Source: Rhodoferax sp. (lineage in GTDB: Bacteria; Pseudomonadota; Gammaproteobacteria; Burkholderiales; Burkholderiaceae_C). From it: a stretch of DNA of 35,770 bases. A program made the translations under genes and the position numbers. Location of the stretch: assembly GCF_018063565.1 (NCBI RefSeq), contig NZ_JAGPBB010000042.1, forward strand, positions 1-35,770. Reading direction: 5' to 3'. The notes below the pieces were generated by a model, which was not told where the DNA came from, did not search any database, and was given only the letters and a program-made list of their open reading frames with translations. Positions 15,115 through 24,141 of the stretch are shown here, piece by piece (the stretch's first letter is position 1; the number at the start of each line of letters is the position of its first letter).

Positions 15115-16605
15115 ATGAACCATCCCGCCTATACCGCCCTGACCAACACTTTCACCCGCCTGTACCGTCTGGGCCATCTGGGCGCTGTTGCCGGATGGGA
15201 CCAGGCGGCCATGATGCCGCCCAAGGGCAACGAGGCACGCGGGGCCGCCCTGGCTGAACTGCAGGTACTGCTGCACCAAACCATCACCCACCCGAACCTG
15301 GCCGAACAACTTCAAGCCGCCGCACTTGAGCCGCTGGACCAGGCCAGCCTGGCCAACCTGCGCGAGATGCGGCGCGACTGGCAAGTGTCCAACCTGTTGC
15401 CCGAGCGTCTGGTGCAAGCCCAGGCGCTGGCCGGCTCGCGCTGCGAACACGCCTGGCGCACCCAGCGCAAGCAAAATGACTGGGCCGGTTTTCTTGGCAA
15501 TTTCCGCGAGGTGGTGGCGCTCGCGCGTGAGCAGGCACAGATCCTGTCGCAAGCGCAGGGGGTCAGCCCCTACGACGCGCTGATGGATATGTTTGAGCCT
15601 GGCACCCGCAGCGCTGACATTGACCGCATTTTTGGCGATGTCAAGACCTGGCTACCGGATCTGGTGCAGCAAGTGCTGGCCAAACAACAGGGCGAGCCGG
15701 TGCTGCCCGCGCAAGGGCCATTTGCCACCGAGCAGCAACGCGCGCTCGGGGTGGAGATCATGGGTCTTTTGGGTTTTGACTTTGACGGTGGCCGGCTCGA
15801 CGTCTCGACGCATCCGTTTTGCGGCGGCGTGCCCGAAGACGTGCGCATCACCACCCGCTACACCGAAGACGACTTCATGCGCAGCCTGATGGGCATCGTG
15901 CACGAAACCGGCCACGCCCGCTACGAGCAGAACCTGCCGCGCGAGACGCTGGCGCTGCCAGTCGGGCGCGCCCGCTCGATGGGCATCCATGAGAGCCAGA
16001 GCCTGTCATTTGAGATGCAGCTTGGGCGCAGTCCGGCGTTTCTGGCGCTGATTGCGCCGCGGGTCAAAAAGCATTTGGGCGATCAACCCGCCTTTGCCCC
16101 TGACAACCTGGCGCGCCTGTACACCCGTGTTCAACCCGGCTTTATCCGGGTGGACGCCGACGAGCTGACCTACCCGGCGCATGTGATCCTGCGCTACGAG
16201 ATCGAACGCGACCTGATGAATGGCCAGATCGAGCCCGAAGACATCCCGGCGTTGTGGGACGAAAAAATGGCGCAGTACCTGGGGCTGGATACGCAGGGCA
16301 ACTTCCAGAACGGCTGCCTGCAAGACATCCACTGGACCGGGGGTGCGTTTGGCTACTTTCCCAGCTACACGCTGGGTGCCATGTACGCGGCGCAGTACTT
16401 TGCCACGATGCGCCACTCGATGCCGGACCTGGATGCACGCATCGCCGCTGGCAACCTGTCGCCGGTGTTTGACTGGCTCAAGGCCAATATCTGGACCCAG
16501 GCCAGCCGCTGGCCCACAGCCGAGCTGGTGCAACGCGCTACCGGCGAGCCGCTGAACCCGGCGCATTTCAAGGCGCACTTGCAGCGACGCTACCTGAATC
16601 AGTAG
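15115..16605 (+). CDS. M32 family metallo-carboxypeptidase (Taq type)
   Basis: A 496-residue cytoplasmic zinc carboxypeptidase. The zinc motif HETGH is at residues 263-267, with the third ligand Glu293 in IHESQS, the M32 signature; other family blocks are GWDQAAMMPP near the N-terminus and VHETGHARYEQNLP. It releases C-terminal residues with broad specificity (not after proline). Length of about 500 matches the family. The ATG at 15115 lies after a 122-base gap from the divergent psd gene. It converges on an MFS gene whose stop is 11 bases away. Confidence 0.95.
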   Translation: MNHPAYTALTNTFTRLYRLGHLGAVAGWDQAAMMPPKGNEARGAALAELQVLLHQTITHPNLAEQLQAAALEPLDQASLANLREMRRDWQVSNLLPERLVQAQALAGSRCEHAWRTQRKQNDWAGFLGNFREVVALAREQAQILSQAQGVSPYDALMDMFEPGTRSADIDRIFGDVKTWLPDLVQQVLAKQQGEPVLPAQGPFATEQQRALGVEIMGLLGFDFDGGRLDVSTHPFCGGVPEDVRITTRYTEDDFMRSLMGIVHETGHARYEQNLPRETLALPVGRARSMGIHESQSLSFEMQLGRSPAFLALIAPRVKKHLGDQPAFAPDNLARLYTRVQPGFIRVDADELTYPAHVILRYEIERDLMNGQIEPEDIPALWDEKMAQYLGLDTQGNFQNGCLQDIHWTGGAFGYFPSYTLGAMYAAQYFATMRHSMPDLDARIAAGNLSPVFDWLKANIWTQASRWPTAELVQRATGEPLNPAHFKAHLQRRYLNQ

Positions 16606-16616
16606 CAATAAATGCC

Positions 16617-17930
16617 CTACTGGTGTTCGTCTGTCGTCTGTGGCAGTCTACGAACATGCCAGATGCCCGGGTGCCGCCAGGCCCACAACGCCAGCAAGAG
16701 TGCACCGAATCCGCCCAAACCCAAGGCGTAGCGCAAGCCCAGATGCTCGCCCAAATACCCGCCCAGCAGTGCGCCTGGCCCGGCAGGCAGCAAAATCAGC
16801 CAGCGCATCGTGCTGGTCATTCGACCCAGCAATGGTGCCGGCGTGACAGCCTGGCGCAGCGCCAGAAAGTTGATGAACATCAACACCGCACCAACGCCAA
16901 AGCACATCAGCATCAACACAAAACTCACCACTCCCCAAGCCCCCAGCGGCGCCACCGCCAGTTGCAGCCAGCCGGCACCAGTGGCGGCAAAACCCGCGAC
17001 CAAGCTGGGACCAGGGCCAATTCGCGCTGAAATGCGGTGACCAAAGATACTGGCCAGGACCGTCCCCGCGCCCAGGCCCACATAGCAAAGACCAACCTGG
17101 TGCTCAGTCAGACCGAGCTCTCTGGTGGCAAACAGGATCTGCACCACCATCGCACACTGGTGAAACAGTTGCCAGCATCCCACCGAGACGGAGAGCGAAA
17201 CCAGCAGCGGCTGGCGCGCAACAAAACGCAAACCCTCTCGCAGATCACGCCAAAAATGTGTTCCGGCTTTCGGCGCCAGCGATTCCTGGACGCGGATGCC
17301 ACGCAAAATCAGCACGCTGAGCATCAGCATGACTGCGTCCGCCAGCAAGGCAAACGGCGCGCCGGTGAGCTTGATCAGCGCCCCGGCCACACCCGGACCA
17401 GCGACTTCGGCACCTGAGGAGGCCAGCGCATTCTTGGCGTGCGCCTCCACCAGCCGCTCACGCGGCACCACTTGCGTCAGCACAATCTGCGCGGCGGTGC
17501 CCGCGGTGACAAACACGCAGCCGATGCCGAATGACACCGCGTACATATAGGGCATCGAGAGCCAGCCAAAGTACCAGCCGAGCGGAACGCTGGCCAGAAC
17601 CAGGGCAATCAGACCTTCGCCCGCCACATACACCGGCAGCTTGCGCACCCGGTCCAGCCAGACGCCAGCCGGCAGCGACAGCAGCACAAATGGCAACAGT
17701 TCCATGCTGGTGAGCACGCCCATTTGCGAAGGCGTGGCCTGCAGCAACACGGCCGCCGTCAACGGTAGCGCCAGCATGGTGATCTGACCCCCCAGCGAGC
17801 TGAACAGAATGGAGGTCCAGAGGCGCCGGTACGACGCATCTCGCAGCAGGTCGTGCGGTGCCAACTTGGGCTTCATGCGCCTGAGTCGGGTCAAAAAAGA
17901 GCGCCCGGCGCTTGTGGCATGGGACGTCAT
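16617..17930 (-). CDS. MFS transporter, DHA3 (EntS-like) family
   Basis: A 437-residue protein with about eleven to twelve membrane segments. The N-terminal block LLRDASYRRLWTSILFSSLG followed by QITMLALPLTAA, and VWLDRVRKLPV in loop 2-3, fit the DHA3 exporter group that includes enterobactin and macrolide exporters. The N-terminal 35 residues are basic and cytoplasmic. The ribosome binding site AAGAGG precedes the ATG. The substrate is unknown. It is divergent from the LysR regulator with 132 bases between, a layout in which the regulator often controls the neighbour. Confidence 0.9.
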   Translation of the reverse strand: MTSHATSAGRSFLTRLRRMKPKLAPHDLLRDASYRRLWTSILFSSLGGQITMLALPLTAAVLLQATPSQMGVLTSMELLPFVLLSLPAGVWLDRVRKLPVYVAGEGLIALVLASVPLGWYFGWLSMPYMYAVSFGIGCVFVTAGTAAQIVLTQVVPRERLVEAHAKNALASSGAEVAGPGVAGALIKLTGAPFALLADAVMLMLSVLILRGIRVQESLAPKAGTHFWRDLREGLRFVARQPLLVSLSVSVGCWQLFHQCAMVVQILFATRELGLTEHQVGLCYVGLGAGTVLASIFGHRISARIGPGPSLVAGFAATGAGWLQLAVAPLGAWGVVSFVLMLMCFGVGAVLMFINFLALRQAVTPAPLLGRMTSTMRWLILLPAGPGALLGGYLGEHLGLRYALGLGGFGALLLALWAWRHPGIWHVRRLPQTTDEHQ

Positions 17931-17988
17931 GGAACCTCTTGGGTAGCTCCCCGACTGGGGAAAAAGGCTGTGATTCTAATGAGATGGT

Positions 17989-18013
17989 GCCAAACTGTCA
18001 TGGTCACTTTGGC
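17989..18013. promoter_or_regulatory. Inverted repeat in the MFS/lysR divergent region
   Basis: GCCAAA (17989-17994) and TTTGGC (18008-18013) are separated by 13 bases, the size class of LysR-type binding sites. It lies 59 bases before the MFS start, so it could be the operator for that gene. No binding data; judged by symmetry and position only. Confidence 0.35.
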
Positions 18014-18035
18014 GTGCGATGGATCTACGATGGGT

Positions 18036-18056
18036 ATTGCAAAAGCGCCATGCAAT
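18036..18056. promoter_or_regulatory. ATTGCA/TGCAAT palindrome just before lysR
   Basis: ATTGCA (18036-18041) and TGCAAT (18051-18056) are separated by 9 bases and sit 6 bases before the regulator's start codon. The symmetry and length suit autoregulation by a LysR dimer. Such short palindromes occur by chance, so confidence is modest. Confidence 0.4.
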
Positions 18057-18062
18057 GTAACA

Positions 18063-18959
18063 ATGGCCGTCATGTCTGCTGCCCGCATCCCTCCCATTCA
18101 GTGTCTGCTGACTTTTGAGGCGCTGGCGCGCCTGCGCAGTGTCACGCAAACCGCAGAGGAGTTGTGTGTGACGCCCAGCGCGGTGAGTCACCGCGTGAAG
18201 CAGCTCGAACAGATCATTGGCACCAAGCTGTTTGGCCGCGCCGACTTTTCTCTCACCGTCGAGGGCGTAGCCTACCTGGCGCATGTGCGCGAAGGGCTGG
18301 CGATGTTGCAACGCTTTCCGGGCGCGGCCAGCCAGCCTGGCAAACGCAAGTTGCGCCTGGCCGTGACGCCGACCTTTGCGCGCTCGATCCTGATCCCGAG
18401 GCTACGCCAGTTCACCGAGACCTATCCCGAGATCGACCTCACGCTGCAAGTGTCGATCCCGCTGCTGGATGTGGTGGCCGAAGATGCCGACCTGATCATC
18501 CGTTTTGGCACGGGACGATATGCTGACCTGGAGCACACCTGTCTGATCAAGGACGAGGTCACGCCGCTGGCATCGCCCGCTTTTGTCCGCGAACACGGGC
18601 CGTTTGAGCTGCCGCAAGACCTGGAGTCCGAGCCGCTGCTGCGCAGTCCGCTGGAGCCCTGGCGGACCTGGTTTGCCGCCAACGCACTGGACTGGCCCGA
18701 ACCGGTAGAGGGCTCGCAGTTCAACGACATCGGTCTGATGTGTGATTGCGCCGCCGCCGGCATGGGCATCGCCCTGACGCGCCTCAAGCTGGCACAGCCC
18801 TGGCTGGAGTCTGGCGCGCTGGTGCGCCTGGGCAGCAGTGCCTGTTTCTGCGCCAGCATCCCCAGCCCGCACGCGCATTACCTGTGCTGGCGAACCGGGA
18901 TGATGGAGCGGTGGGAGTGCGTCGCTTTTGCGGATTGGCTGAAACAAAGTGTCGCCTGA
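18063..18959 (+). CDS. LysR-family transcriptional regulator (GcvA-like)
   Basis: A 298-residue protein: N-terminal winged helix-turn-helix (about 10-70; TAEELCVTPSAVSHRVKQLE then LFGRADFSLTVEG) and a C-terminal periplasmic-binding-fold effector domain (about 95-298). AVSHRVKQLE with LFGR and no LHVSQPA-type recognition helix places it nearer to GcvA-type members. ATG at 18063 is used; ATG at 18072 is equally possible as neither has a clear ribosome binding site. It likely controls the divergent MFS exporter and itself, given two inverted repeats between them. The effector is unknown. Confidence 0.9.
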   Translation: MAVMSAARIPPIQCLLTFEALARLRSVTQTAEELCVTPSAVSHRVKQLEQIIGTKLFGRADFSLTVEGVAYLAHVREGLAMLQRFPGAASQPGKRKLRLAVTPTFARSILIPRLRQFTETYPEIDLTLQVSIPLLDVVAEDADLIIRFGTGRYADLEHTCLIKDEVTPLASPAFVREHGPFELPQDLESEPLLRSPLEPWRTWFAANALDWPEPVEGSQFNDIGLMCDCAAAGMGIALTRLKLAQPWLESGALVRLGSSACFCASIPSPHAHYLCWRTGMMERWECVAFADWLKQSVA

Positions 18960-19005
18960 GCAACGCAGCGCAGCGAAGAACGGTTGCCAAGCGGTATTGA
19001 TGCGC

Positions 19006-20745
19006 CTATAAGCCCGCCGGATGGGCCAACCGGTGCGCAGCCATCCAAGCGGGCAACTCAACGGCCGGCATTGGCCGGGCAATGCCAAAGCCCTGCGCCG
19101 CGTCACAGCCAAGTCGCCGTAGTTTCTTGAGATGTTCGGGGGTTTCAACCCCTTCGGCTATGACCTTTCGCCGAAACGCACGTGCCAGCGCAATGACACC
19201 CTTGACAATGGCCAGGTCGTCACGATCCGTGAGCATGTCGCGCACAAAACTGCGATCGATCTTCAGCGTCTCCGCGGGCAAGTGCTTCAGATAGGTCAGC
19301 GACGAATACCCGGTACCAAAATCGTCCAAAGAAAAAGCGATGCCGCGCGACTGGCATTCCTGGATGACACGCGACACATAGTCGATGTCTCCCAGCGCGC
19401 TGGTTTCGAGGATCTCAAAGGTCAGTCTGCCACGCCGGCTTGTTGGGTGTACCGCCAGCAGCTCGCCCACACGTCGGGCAAAAAATTCACTTTGCAATTG
19501 GTAGGCACCAACATTCACACTCACCTCAAGGCTCGCCCCCATGGACTCCCACTGAGCCATTTGGGCCAGGGCCGTTGCAATCACCCATTCACCCACGTCG
19601 ACACTGAGTGCATCGTTTTCGATCATAGGCAAAAAAGTCCCCGGCAGCAGCAAACCATGATCCGGGTGGTGCCACCGAAGCAGTGCTTCCACGCCGAAAA
19701 CCGCCAGGTTCCGAATGCTCACCTTGGGTTGAAAGTACAGCTCGAACTCGCCGTTGCGCAGCCCGTGCTGGATGCGGTCGCGAGTTTCCCCATGAACTCG
19801 CACCGCCCAGTCACTGGCAACATCAAAATAATGAACCCTGTTCTTACCCAACTGTTTGGCGATGTACATGGCCTGGTCAGCATGACGAATCAGCTGGTCA
19901 GCGTCAGCGCTGTCTTGTGGGCAAATGGTGACGCCAATACTGGCTGACACCCTGAGGGGCAGACCACCGACCATCACCGGCTCAGCCGCGGCCTCCAGCA
20001 AACGGTGCAGAATCGGCTCGCTCTGACTGGGCTGATCCAGATCCACCAGTACCGCCACAAACTCATCCCCCCCAATGCGGGCGATGGTGTCACCATCACG
20101 CAGTGCCAGTTTCATCCGGGCGGCCAATGCGGCGAGCAGTTGATCGCCGGCGTCGTGGCCGTGGTTGTCATTGATGGCCTTGAATCCATCCAGATCCAGA
20201 AACGCCACGGCCAGTGCGTTGCCATGCCGCTTGCAGCTGGCCAACGACTGGCGCAGCCGATCAGACAACAAAGTACGATTCGGCATGCGCGTCAACACAT
20301 CGTAGCGGGCGATGTATTCGAGCTGGTCCTGCACGCGGCGCTGCTCCGTGATGTCATGTAACGCACACACATGGCCACCATTGATTTGCACCACCGTCAG
20401 CTCCGCCCACAGCATGGAACCACCATCGCGTTGAAAACGCAGCACTGTGCGCCGACCTTCGGCGGTACGTGCCGCACTGCTGAGCGCCGCATCAAAAAGC
20501 GGCCGATCGTCGGGTAGCACCTGAAGCCGAAAGACCTGCCCCATCAGGGTGGGGGCGCCTTCACCCATCATGGCGACCCAGGCCCGGTTCAGAAAGACAA
20601 CGTGCCCGGCCGCATCGAGCTCAAACACCACTTCAGCCAGCAGGTCCAGCCGCTGGCGCATCCGGTTCTCACTCTCCACCAGTGCTTCCAGCAACCGATT
20701 GGTCGCAGAGACCTGAAGGTCATTGAGCAGGGATGCTGTCACCAT
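19006..20745 (-). CDS. PAS-GGDEF-EAL cyclic-di-GMP protein
   Basis: A 579-residue cytoplasmic protein with an N-terminal coiled region (1-35), a PAS domain (about 30-135, ending in HDITEQRR), a GGDEF domain (about 145-310) and an EAL domain (about 325-570). GGDEF is intact at 225-229, and a product-inhibition site RDGD (216-219) lies five residues upstream. The EAL side keeps Glu353 (VEALLRW), Asn411, Glu444/447, [10 protein letters not shown] with Asp474-475, Lys495 and EGVET. Both making and degrading c-di-GMP are therefore possible. No membrane segment is seen. It follows the cysteine hydrolase gene by 33 bases on the same strand and converges on lysR. Confidence 0.95.
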   Translation of the reverse strand: MVTASLLNDLQVSATNRLLEALVESENRMRQRLDLLAEVVFELDAAGHVVFLNRAWVAMMGEGAPTLMGQVFRLQVLPDDRPLFDAALSSAARTAEGRRTVLRFQRDGGSMLWAELTVVQINGGHVCALHDITEQRRVQDQLEYIARYDVLTRMPNRTLLSDRLRQSLASCKRHGNALAVAFLDLDGFKAINDNHGHDAGDQLLAALAARMKLALRDGDTIARIGGDEFVAVLVDLDQPSQSEPILHRLLEAAAEPVMVGGLPLRVSASIGVTICPQDSADADQLIRHADQAMYIAKQLGKNRVHYFDVASDWAVRVHGETRDRIQHGLRNGEFELYFQPKVSIRNLAVFGVEALLRWHHPDHGLLLPGTFLPMIENDALSVDVGEWVIATALAQMAQWESMGASLEVSVNVGAYQLQSEFFARRVGELLAVHPTSRRGRLTFEILETSALGDIDYVSRVIQECQSRGIAFSLDDFGTGYSSLTYLKHLPAETLKIDRSFVRDMLTDRDDLAIVKGVIALARAFRRKVIAEGVETPEHLKKLRRLGCDAAQGFGIARPMPAVELPAWMAAHRLAHPAGL

Positions 20746-20778
20746 GGCAGAGTCAGCCGCATTGCATCCTCACAACGA

Positions 20779-21363
20779 TCAGATGTCGGTACTGGCCAGC
20801 ACTTGCGCGTAAAGCGTGAAAACCTGGCTGCAATAGTAGTCCTGTTCGGTCGGTGTTCTGGCGGAAGTACAGTCGGACAACAAGGTCACGCTGTAACCCC
20901 GCTCGTAAGCCGCGCGCCCGGTAGAGTCGATGCACAGCGAGGTCACCATACCGGCCAGGAGCACGTGTTCAATCCCTTTGCCCCGGAGAAACTCGTCAAG
21001 CTTGGTGCCCGAAAACCCGTTGAAGCCGACTTTTCCCTGCACATAGTCGATGCGATCACCAAACGCCAAAAGCTCGGGCACCGTATCAGCGCCGGGGCTG
21101 CCCGCCGCAAACGCCCCGGACTCCTTGATCTTGTGCAAAATACCCGAGGGGTTGGCCAGTGCGCGGTAGTCTGGCGTCAGTACGATCGGGGTTGACACCA
21201 GGGTGGCGGCAGTCGGGGCCAGTCTGCGGATCAAGGCCATGGTGTTGTTCAGCACGGTGTCGACCCGACCGGGCTCCTCGACCACACTACGCAAAATGCC
21301 ATCCTGGGCAAAATAGTCATTCTGGTAACCCACCAGAATCAGGGCTGTTTTTTTGAGGTCCAT
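20779..21363 (-). CDS. Isochorismatase-family cysteine hydrolase with altered triad
   Basis: A 194-residue protein with the Rossmann-like isochorismatase/nicotinamidase fold. The usual triad is Asp-Lys-Cys. Lys111 (VQGKVGFNGFSGT) and Cys144 (MVTSLCIDST) are present, but the catalytic Asp position (family VDxQNDF) reads LVGYQNDYF, giving Gly12. The ATG at 21363 is chosen because AAGGAG lies 8 nt upstream; the frame is open 34 codons further but that part is not family-like. It is the first gene of a pair with the PAS-GGDEF-EAL protein. It could be a subfamily with another general base or a non-catalytic binder. Confidence 0.85.
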   Translation of the reverse strand: MDLKKTALILVGYQNDYFAQDGILRSVVEEPGRVDTVLNNTMALIRRLAPTAATLVSTPIVLTPDYRALANPSGILHKIKESGAFAAGSPGADTVPELLAFGDRIDYVQGKVGFNGFSGTKLDEFLRGKGIEHVLLAGMVTSLCIDSTGRAAYERGYSVTLLSDCTSARTPTEQDYYCSQVFTLYAQVLASTDI

Positions 21364-21451
21364 TTCGGCTCCTTCTTTGGGGTCATCGGGCATCACATCC
21401 ATTGCAAAAAACATTTCGCAACCAACGAGCTGTGAGCATACTATCTTTGTC

Positions 21452-21463
21452 GGGGATATCCCC
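21452..21463. promoter_or_regulatory. GGGGATATCCCC palindrome between the hydrolase and glcD
   Basis: A perfect 12-bp palindrome about 90 bases from each of two divergent genes. It may be a regulator site for either or both. Nothing else recognisable was found in the 191-base divergent region apart from AAGGA before glcD. Confidence 0.3.
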
Positions 21464-21554
21464 ATTTCACAGGGTCTTCAAAATTTACTCAACCCAATGG
21501 GTCAGACTCCAGCGTAGAGTTATGGCCTGAGTTTCGATTGACCAAGGACCCACC

Positions 21555-23057
21555 GTGCTTGCCACATTGCCAGATATGACCACCAAATCACTCTCAAGAT
21601 CAGAGCTGCAAAGTGAATTGGTAAAAGCGCTAGGCCAGCATTTGCCTATGCATTGTTTGTTGTGGAACAACGAGGACACGACACCCTACGAGTGCGACGG
21701 TCTGACCGCCTACCGGCAGCGTCCACTGGTTGTTGCCTTGCCCGAAACCAATGCTCAGGTGCAGGCTGCGCTGCGCACCTGCCACAGACTCAAGGTGCCA
21801 GTGGTGGCGCGCGGTGCCGGCACCGGGCTGTCGGGTGGTGCCTTGCCCCACGCGCTGGGGGTTACGCTGTCGCTGGCCAAGTTCAACAAAATTCTCAAGG
21901 TTGACCCGGTCTCGCGCACGGCGGTGGTGCAATGTGGCGTGCGCAACCTGGCCATCAGCGAGGCCGCTGCGGTGCATGGTCTGTATTACGCGCCCGACCC
22001 CAGCAGCCAGATCGCCTGCACCATTGGCGGCAATGTGGCCGAAAACTCGGGCGGTGTGCACTGCCTGAAGTACGGGCTGACGATGCACAACATCGTGAAG
22101 GTGCGCGGCTTCACCATGGATGGCGAGCCGCTCACGCTGGGCTCGGAGGCGCTTGACACCCCAGGCTTTGACCTGCTGGGGGTGGTGATCGGCTCCGAGG
22201 GCATGCTGGCGGTCACCACCGAAGTCACGGTCAAACTGATCCCCAAACCCATGCTGGCGCGCTGCATCATGGCCAGCTTTGACGACATGCGCAAGGCCGG
22301 TGACGCCGTGGCCAGCGTGATTGGCGCAGGCATCATCCCGGCAGGGCTGGAGATGATGGACAAGCCCATGACGGCTGCGGTGGAAGACTTTGTGCACGCC
22401 GGCTACGACCTGAACGCCGAGGCGATTTTGCTGTGCGAGAGCGACGGCACCCCCGAAGAGGTCGAAGAAGAAATCGGCCGCATGAGCGACGTGCTGCGCG
22501 CGTGCGGCGCCACCGCCATTGCGGTGAGCCGCGACGAGGCCGAGCGCCTGCGCTTCTGGAGTGGGCGCAAGAATGCGTTCCCGGCCAGCGGGCGCATCAG
22601 CCCGGACTATATGTGCATGGATTCAACCATTCCGCGCAAGCGTTTGGCCGATTTGTTGCTCTCGATTTCGGAGATGGAAAAAAAGTACAAGCTGCGCTGC
22701 GCCAACGTGTTTCACGCCGGCGACGGCAATCTGCACCCGCTGATTTTGTTTGACGCCAACGACGCTGACCAGTTGCACCGGGCCGAGTTGTTTGGCGCCG
22801 ACATTCTGGAAACCAGCGTGGCCATGGGCGGCACGGTGACCGGTGAGCATGGCGTGGGCATCGAAAAGCTCAACAGCATGTGCGTGCAGTTCAGTCCCGA
22901 AGAGAACGAGCAGATGTTTGGCGTCAAGCGCGCCTTTGACCCGCTGGGCCTGCTCAACCCCGGCAAGGTCATCCCAACACTGCACCGCTGCGCCGAGTAC
23001 GGCAAGATGCTGGTGCGAGGTGGCCAGCTCAAGCACCCCGATTTGCCACGCTTTTAG
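21555..23057 (+). CDS. glcD: FAD-linked 2-hydroxyacid oxidase, glycolate oxidase subunit GlcD
   Basis: A 500-residue flavoprotein of the GlcD/D-lactate dehydrogenase group. FAD-binding PCMH domain blocks are VPVVARGAGTGLSGGALP and IACTIGGNVAENSGGVHCLK; the C-terminal oxidase domain holds NVFHAGDGNLHPLI and GGTVTGEHGVGIEK. It oxidises glycolate or D-lactate, passing electrons to quinones, usually with GlcE and GlcF; those partners are not in view. The GTG at 21555 is chosen because AAGGA ends 6 nt upstream; ATG at 21576 lacks one. The lrgA start follows with a ribosome binding site overlapping this gene's stop. Confidence 0.92.
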   Translation: MLATLPDMTTKSLSRSELQSELVKALGQHLPMHCLLWNNEDTTPYECDGLTAYRQRPLVVALPETNAQVQAALRTCHRLKVPVVARGAGTGLSGGALPHALGVTLSLAKFNKILKVDPVSRTAVVQCGVRNLAISEAAAVHGLYYAPDPSSQIACTIGGNVAENSGGVHCLKYGLTMHNIVKVRGFTMDGEPLTLGSEALDTPGFDLLGVVIGSEGMLAVTTEVTVKLIPKPMLARCIMASFDDMRKAGDAVASVIGAGIIPAGLEMMDKPMTAAVEDFVHAGYDLNAEAILLCESDGTPEEVEEEIGRMSDVLRACGATAIAVSRDEAERLRFWSGRKNAFPASGRISPDYMCMDSTIPRKRLADLLLSISEMEKKYKLRCANVFHAGDGNLHPLILFDANDADQLHRAELFGADILETSVAMGGTVTGEHGVGIEKLNSMCVQFSPEENEQMFGVKRAFDPLGLLNPGKVIPTLHRCAEYGKMLVRGGQLKHPDLPRF

Positions 23058-23066
23058 GAGCTACTT

Positions 23067-23414
23067 GTGAAGGCACTGCAAGGGCTAGCGTGCCTTTTGG
23101 TGATGCAATCGCTGGGGGAGCTGCTGTCGCGCGGGCTGCAGCTGCCGTTTCCCGGGCCGGTGATTGGCATGGTGCTGCTGGTGCTGGCGTTGCGCTGGAC
23201 GCCGCTGCGCGCACCGGTGGCGGCTTGTGCCGGTTTTTTGCTGCAGCACCTCTCCTTGCTGTTTGTGCCGGTGGGCGTAGGGGTGATGACGCATCTGGGC
23301 CTGCTGAGTCAGTACGGGTTTCGTATGCTGGCGGTGATCGTGCTGTCGACCTGGATTGGCCTGGCCGTCACGGCACTGGTTTTGCGCGCGGCGCAGCGAG
23401 GCGGCGATGCCTAA
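23067..23414 (+). CDS. lrgA: CidA/LrgA family membrane protein
   Basis: A 115-residue protein with four hydrophobic segments. LPFPGPVIGMVLLVLAL and LLFVPVGVGVM are the CidA/LrgA hallmark blocks. It is classically called a holin-like protein, but LrgA/LrgB pairs have also been shown to move pyruvate in Firmicutes, and the plant plastid homolog carries glycolate/glycerate. The start is GTG at 23067 with AGGAG (23056-23060) 6 nt upstream, overlapping the glcD stop. Its own end overlaps lrgB by 8 bases, so the pair is translationally coupled. Confidence 0.92.
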   Translation: MKALQGLACLLVMQSLGELLSRGLQLPFPGPVIGMVLLVLALRWTPLRAPVAACAGFLLQHLSLLFVPVGVGVMTHLGLLSQYGFRMLAVIVLSTWIGLAVTALVLRAAQRGGDA

Positions 23415-24126
23415 GTTTGTCGAGCTCTGGGTCTATCTTTCCGCCACGCCACTGTTTGGCCTGACCGCCACGCTGGTGGTGTATGTGCTGGCGCAAGCAG
23501 CCTACGCGCAATGGAATCAGGCTGCCTGGGCCAATCCGGTACTGTGGTCGGTCGTCTTGCTGGCCAGCTTGCTGAGCCTGTCGGGTGTGGATTACCCGTC
23601 GTATTTTTCGGGAGCGCAGTTCATTCACTTTCTGCTGGGGCCAGCGGTCGTGGCGCTGGCCTGGCCACTGTGGGAGCGCCGCGTCGAACTGCGTCAGCGC
23701 TGGCGTGGGCTGTTGCTGGCAGCCTTGCTCGGCGGCATGGCGGCCAGTGGCTCGGCGCTGTTGCTTGGCTGGCTGGTTGACCTGCCGCACGATGTGGTGT
23801 TGTCGCTGGCACCCAAGTCGGTGACGGCGCCGGTCGCGATGGGCATCGCCGACAAGATTGGTGGCATACCAGCCCTGGCAGCGGTATTTGCGGTGGTGAC
23901 TGGCATGGTGGGCGCCCTCAGCGGCAAGCTGATTCTTGACCGGTTGGGCGTGGCCAAAGACAGCGCAGGCTGGATGGTTCATGGCTTTGCGCTGGGCACG
24001 GCAGCACACGGCATCGGCGCGGCACGTGCCTTGCAGGTCAATGCAAGCGCTGGCGCTTACGCTGGTCTGGCACTGGGCTTGCAGGTGTTGCTGGCTGCCT
24101 TGCTGATTCCACTGGTTTTCAGCTGA
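23407..24126 (+). CDS. lrgB: LrgB family membrane protein
   Basis: A 239-residue protein with about seven to eight hydrophobic segments. Family blocks are HFLLGPAVVALAWPL, LAPKSVTAPVAMGIADKIGG and GFALGTAAHGIGAARAL. It works with LrgA, probably as an inner-membrane complex. The ATG at 23407 lies inside the end of lrgA. Given the upstream glcD, transport of a small hydroxy- or ketoacid is more likely here than lysis control; this is inference from order and homology. It converges on ptsI. Confidence 0.93.
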   Translation: MPKFVELWVYLSATPLFGLTATLVVYVLAQAAYAQWNQAAWANPVLWSVVLLASLLSLSGVDYPSYFSGAQFIHFLLGPAVVALAWPLWERRVELRQRWRGLLLAALLGGMAASGSALLLGWLVDLPHDVVLSLAPKSVTAPVAMGIADKIGGIPALAAVFAVVTGMVGALSGKLILDRLGVAKDSAGWMVHGFALGTAAHGIGAARALQVNASAGAYAGLALGLQVLLAALLIPLVFS

Positions 24127-24141
24127 CGGTGAAGCCTTGTC

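Noticed and set aside
14282-15118. A 278-codon plus-strand frame across psd
   Set aside because: It is a mirror frame of psd, whose catalytic residues and LGST motif are all in place on the minus strand.
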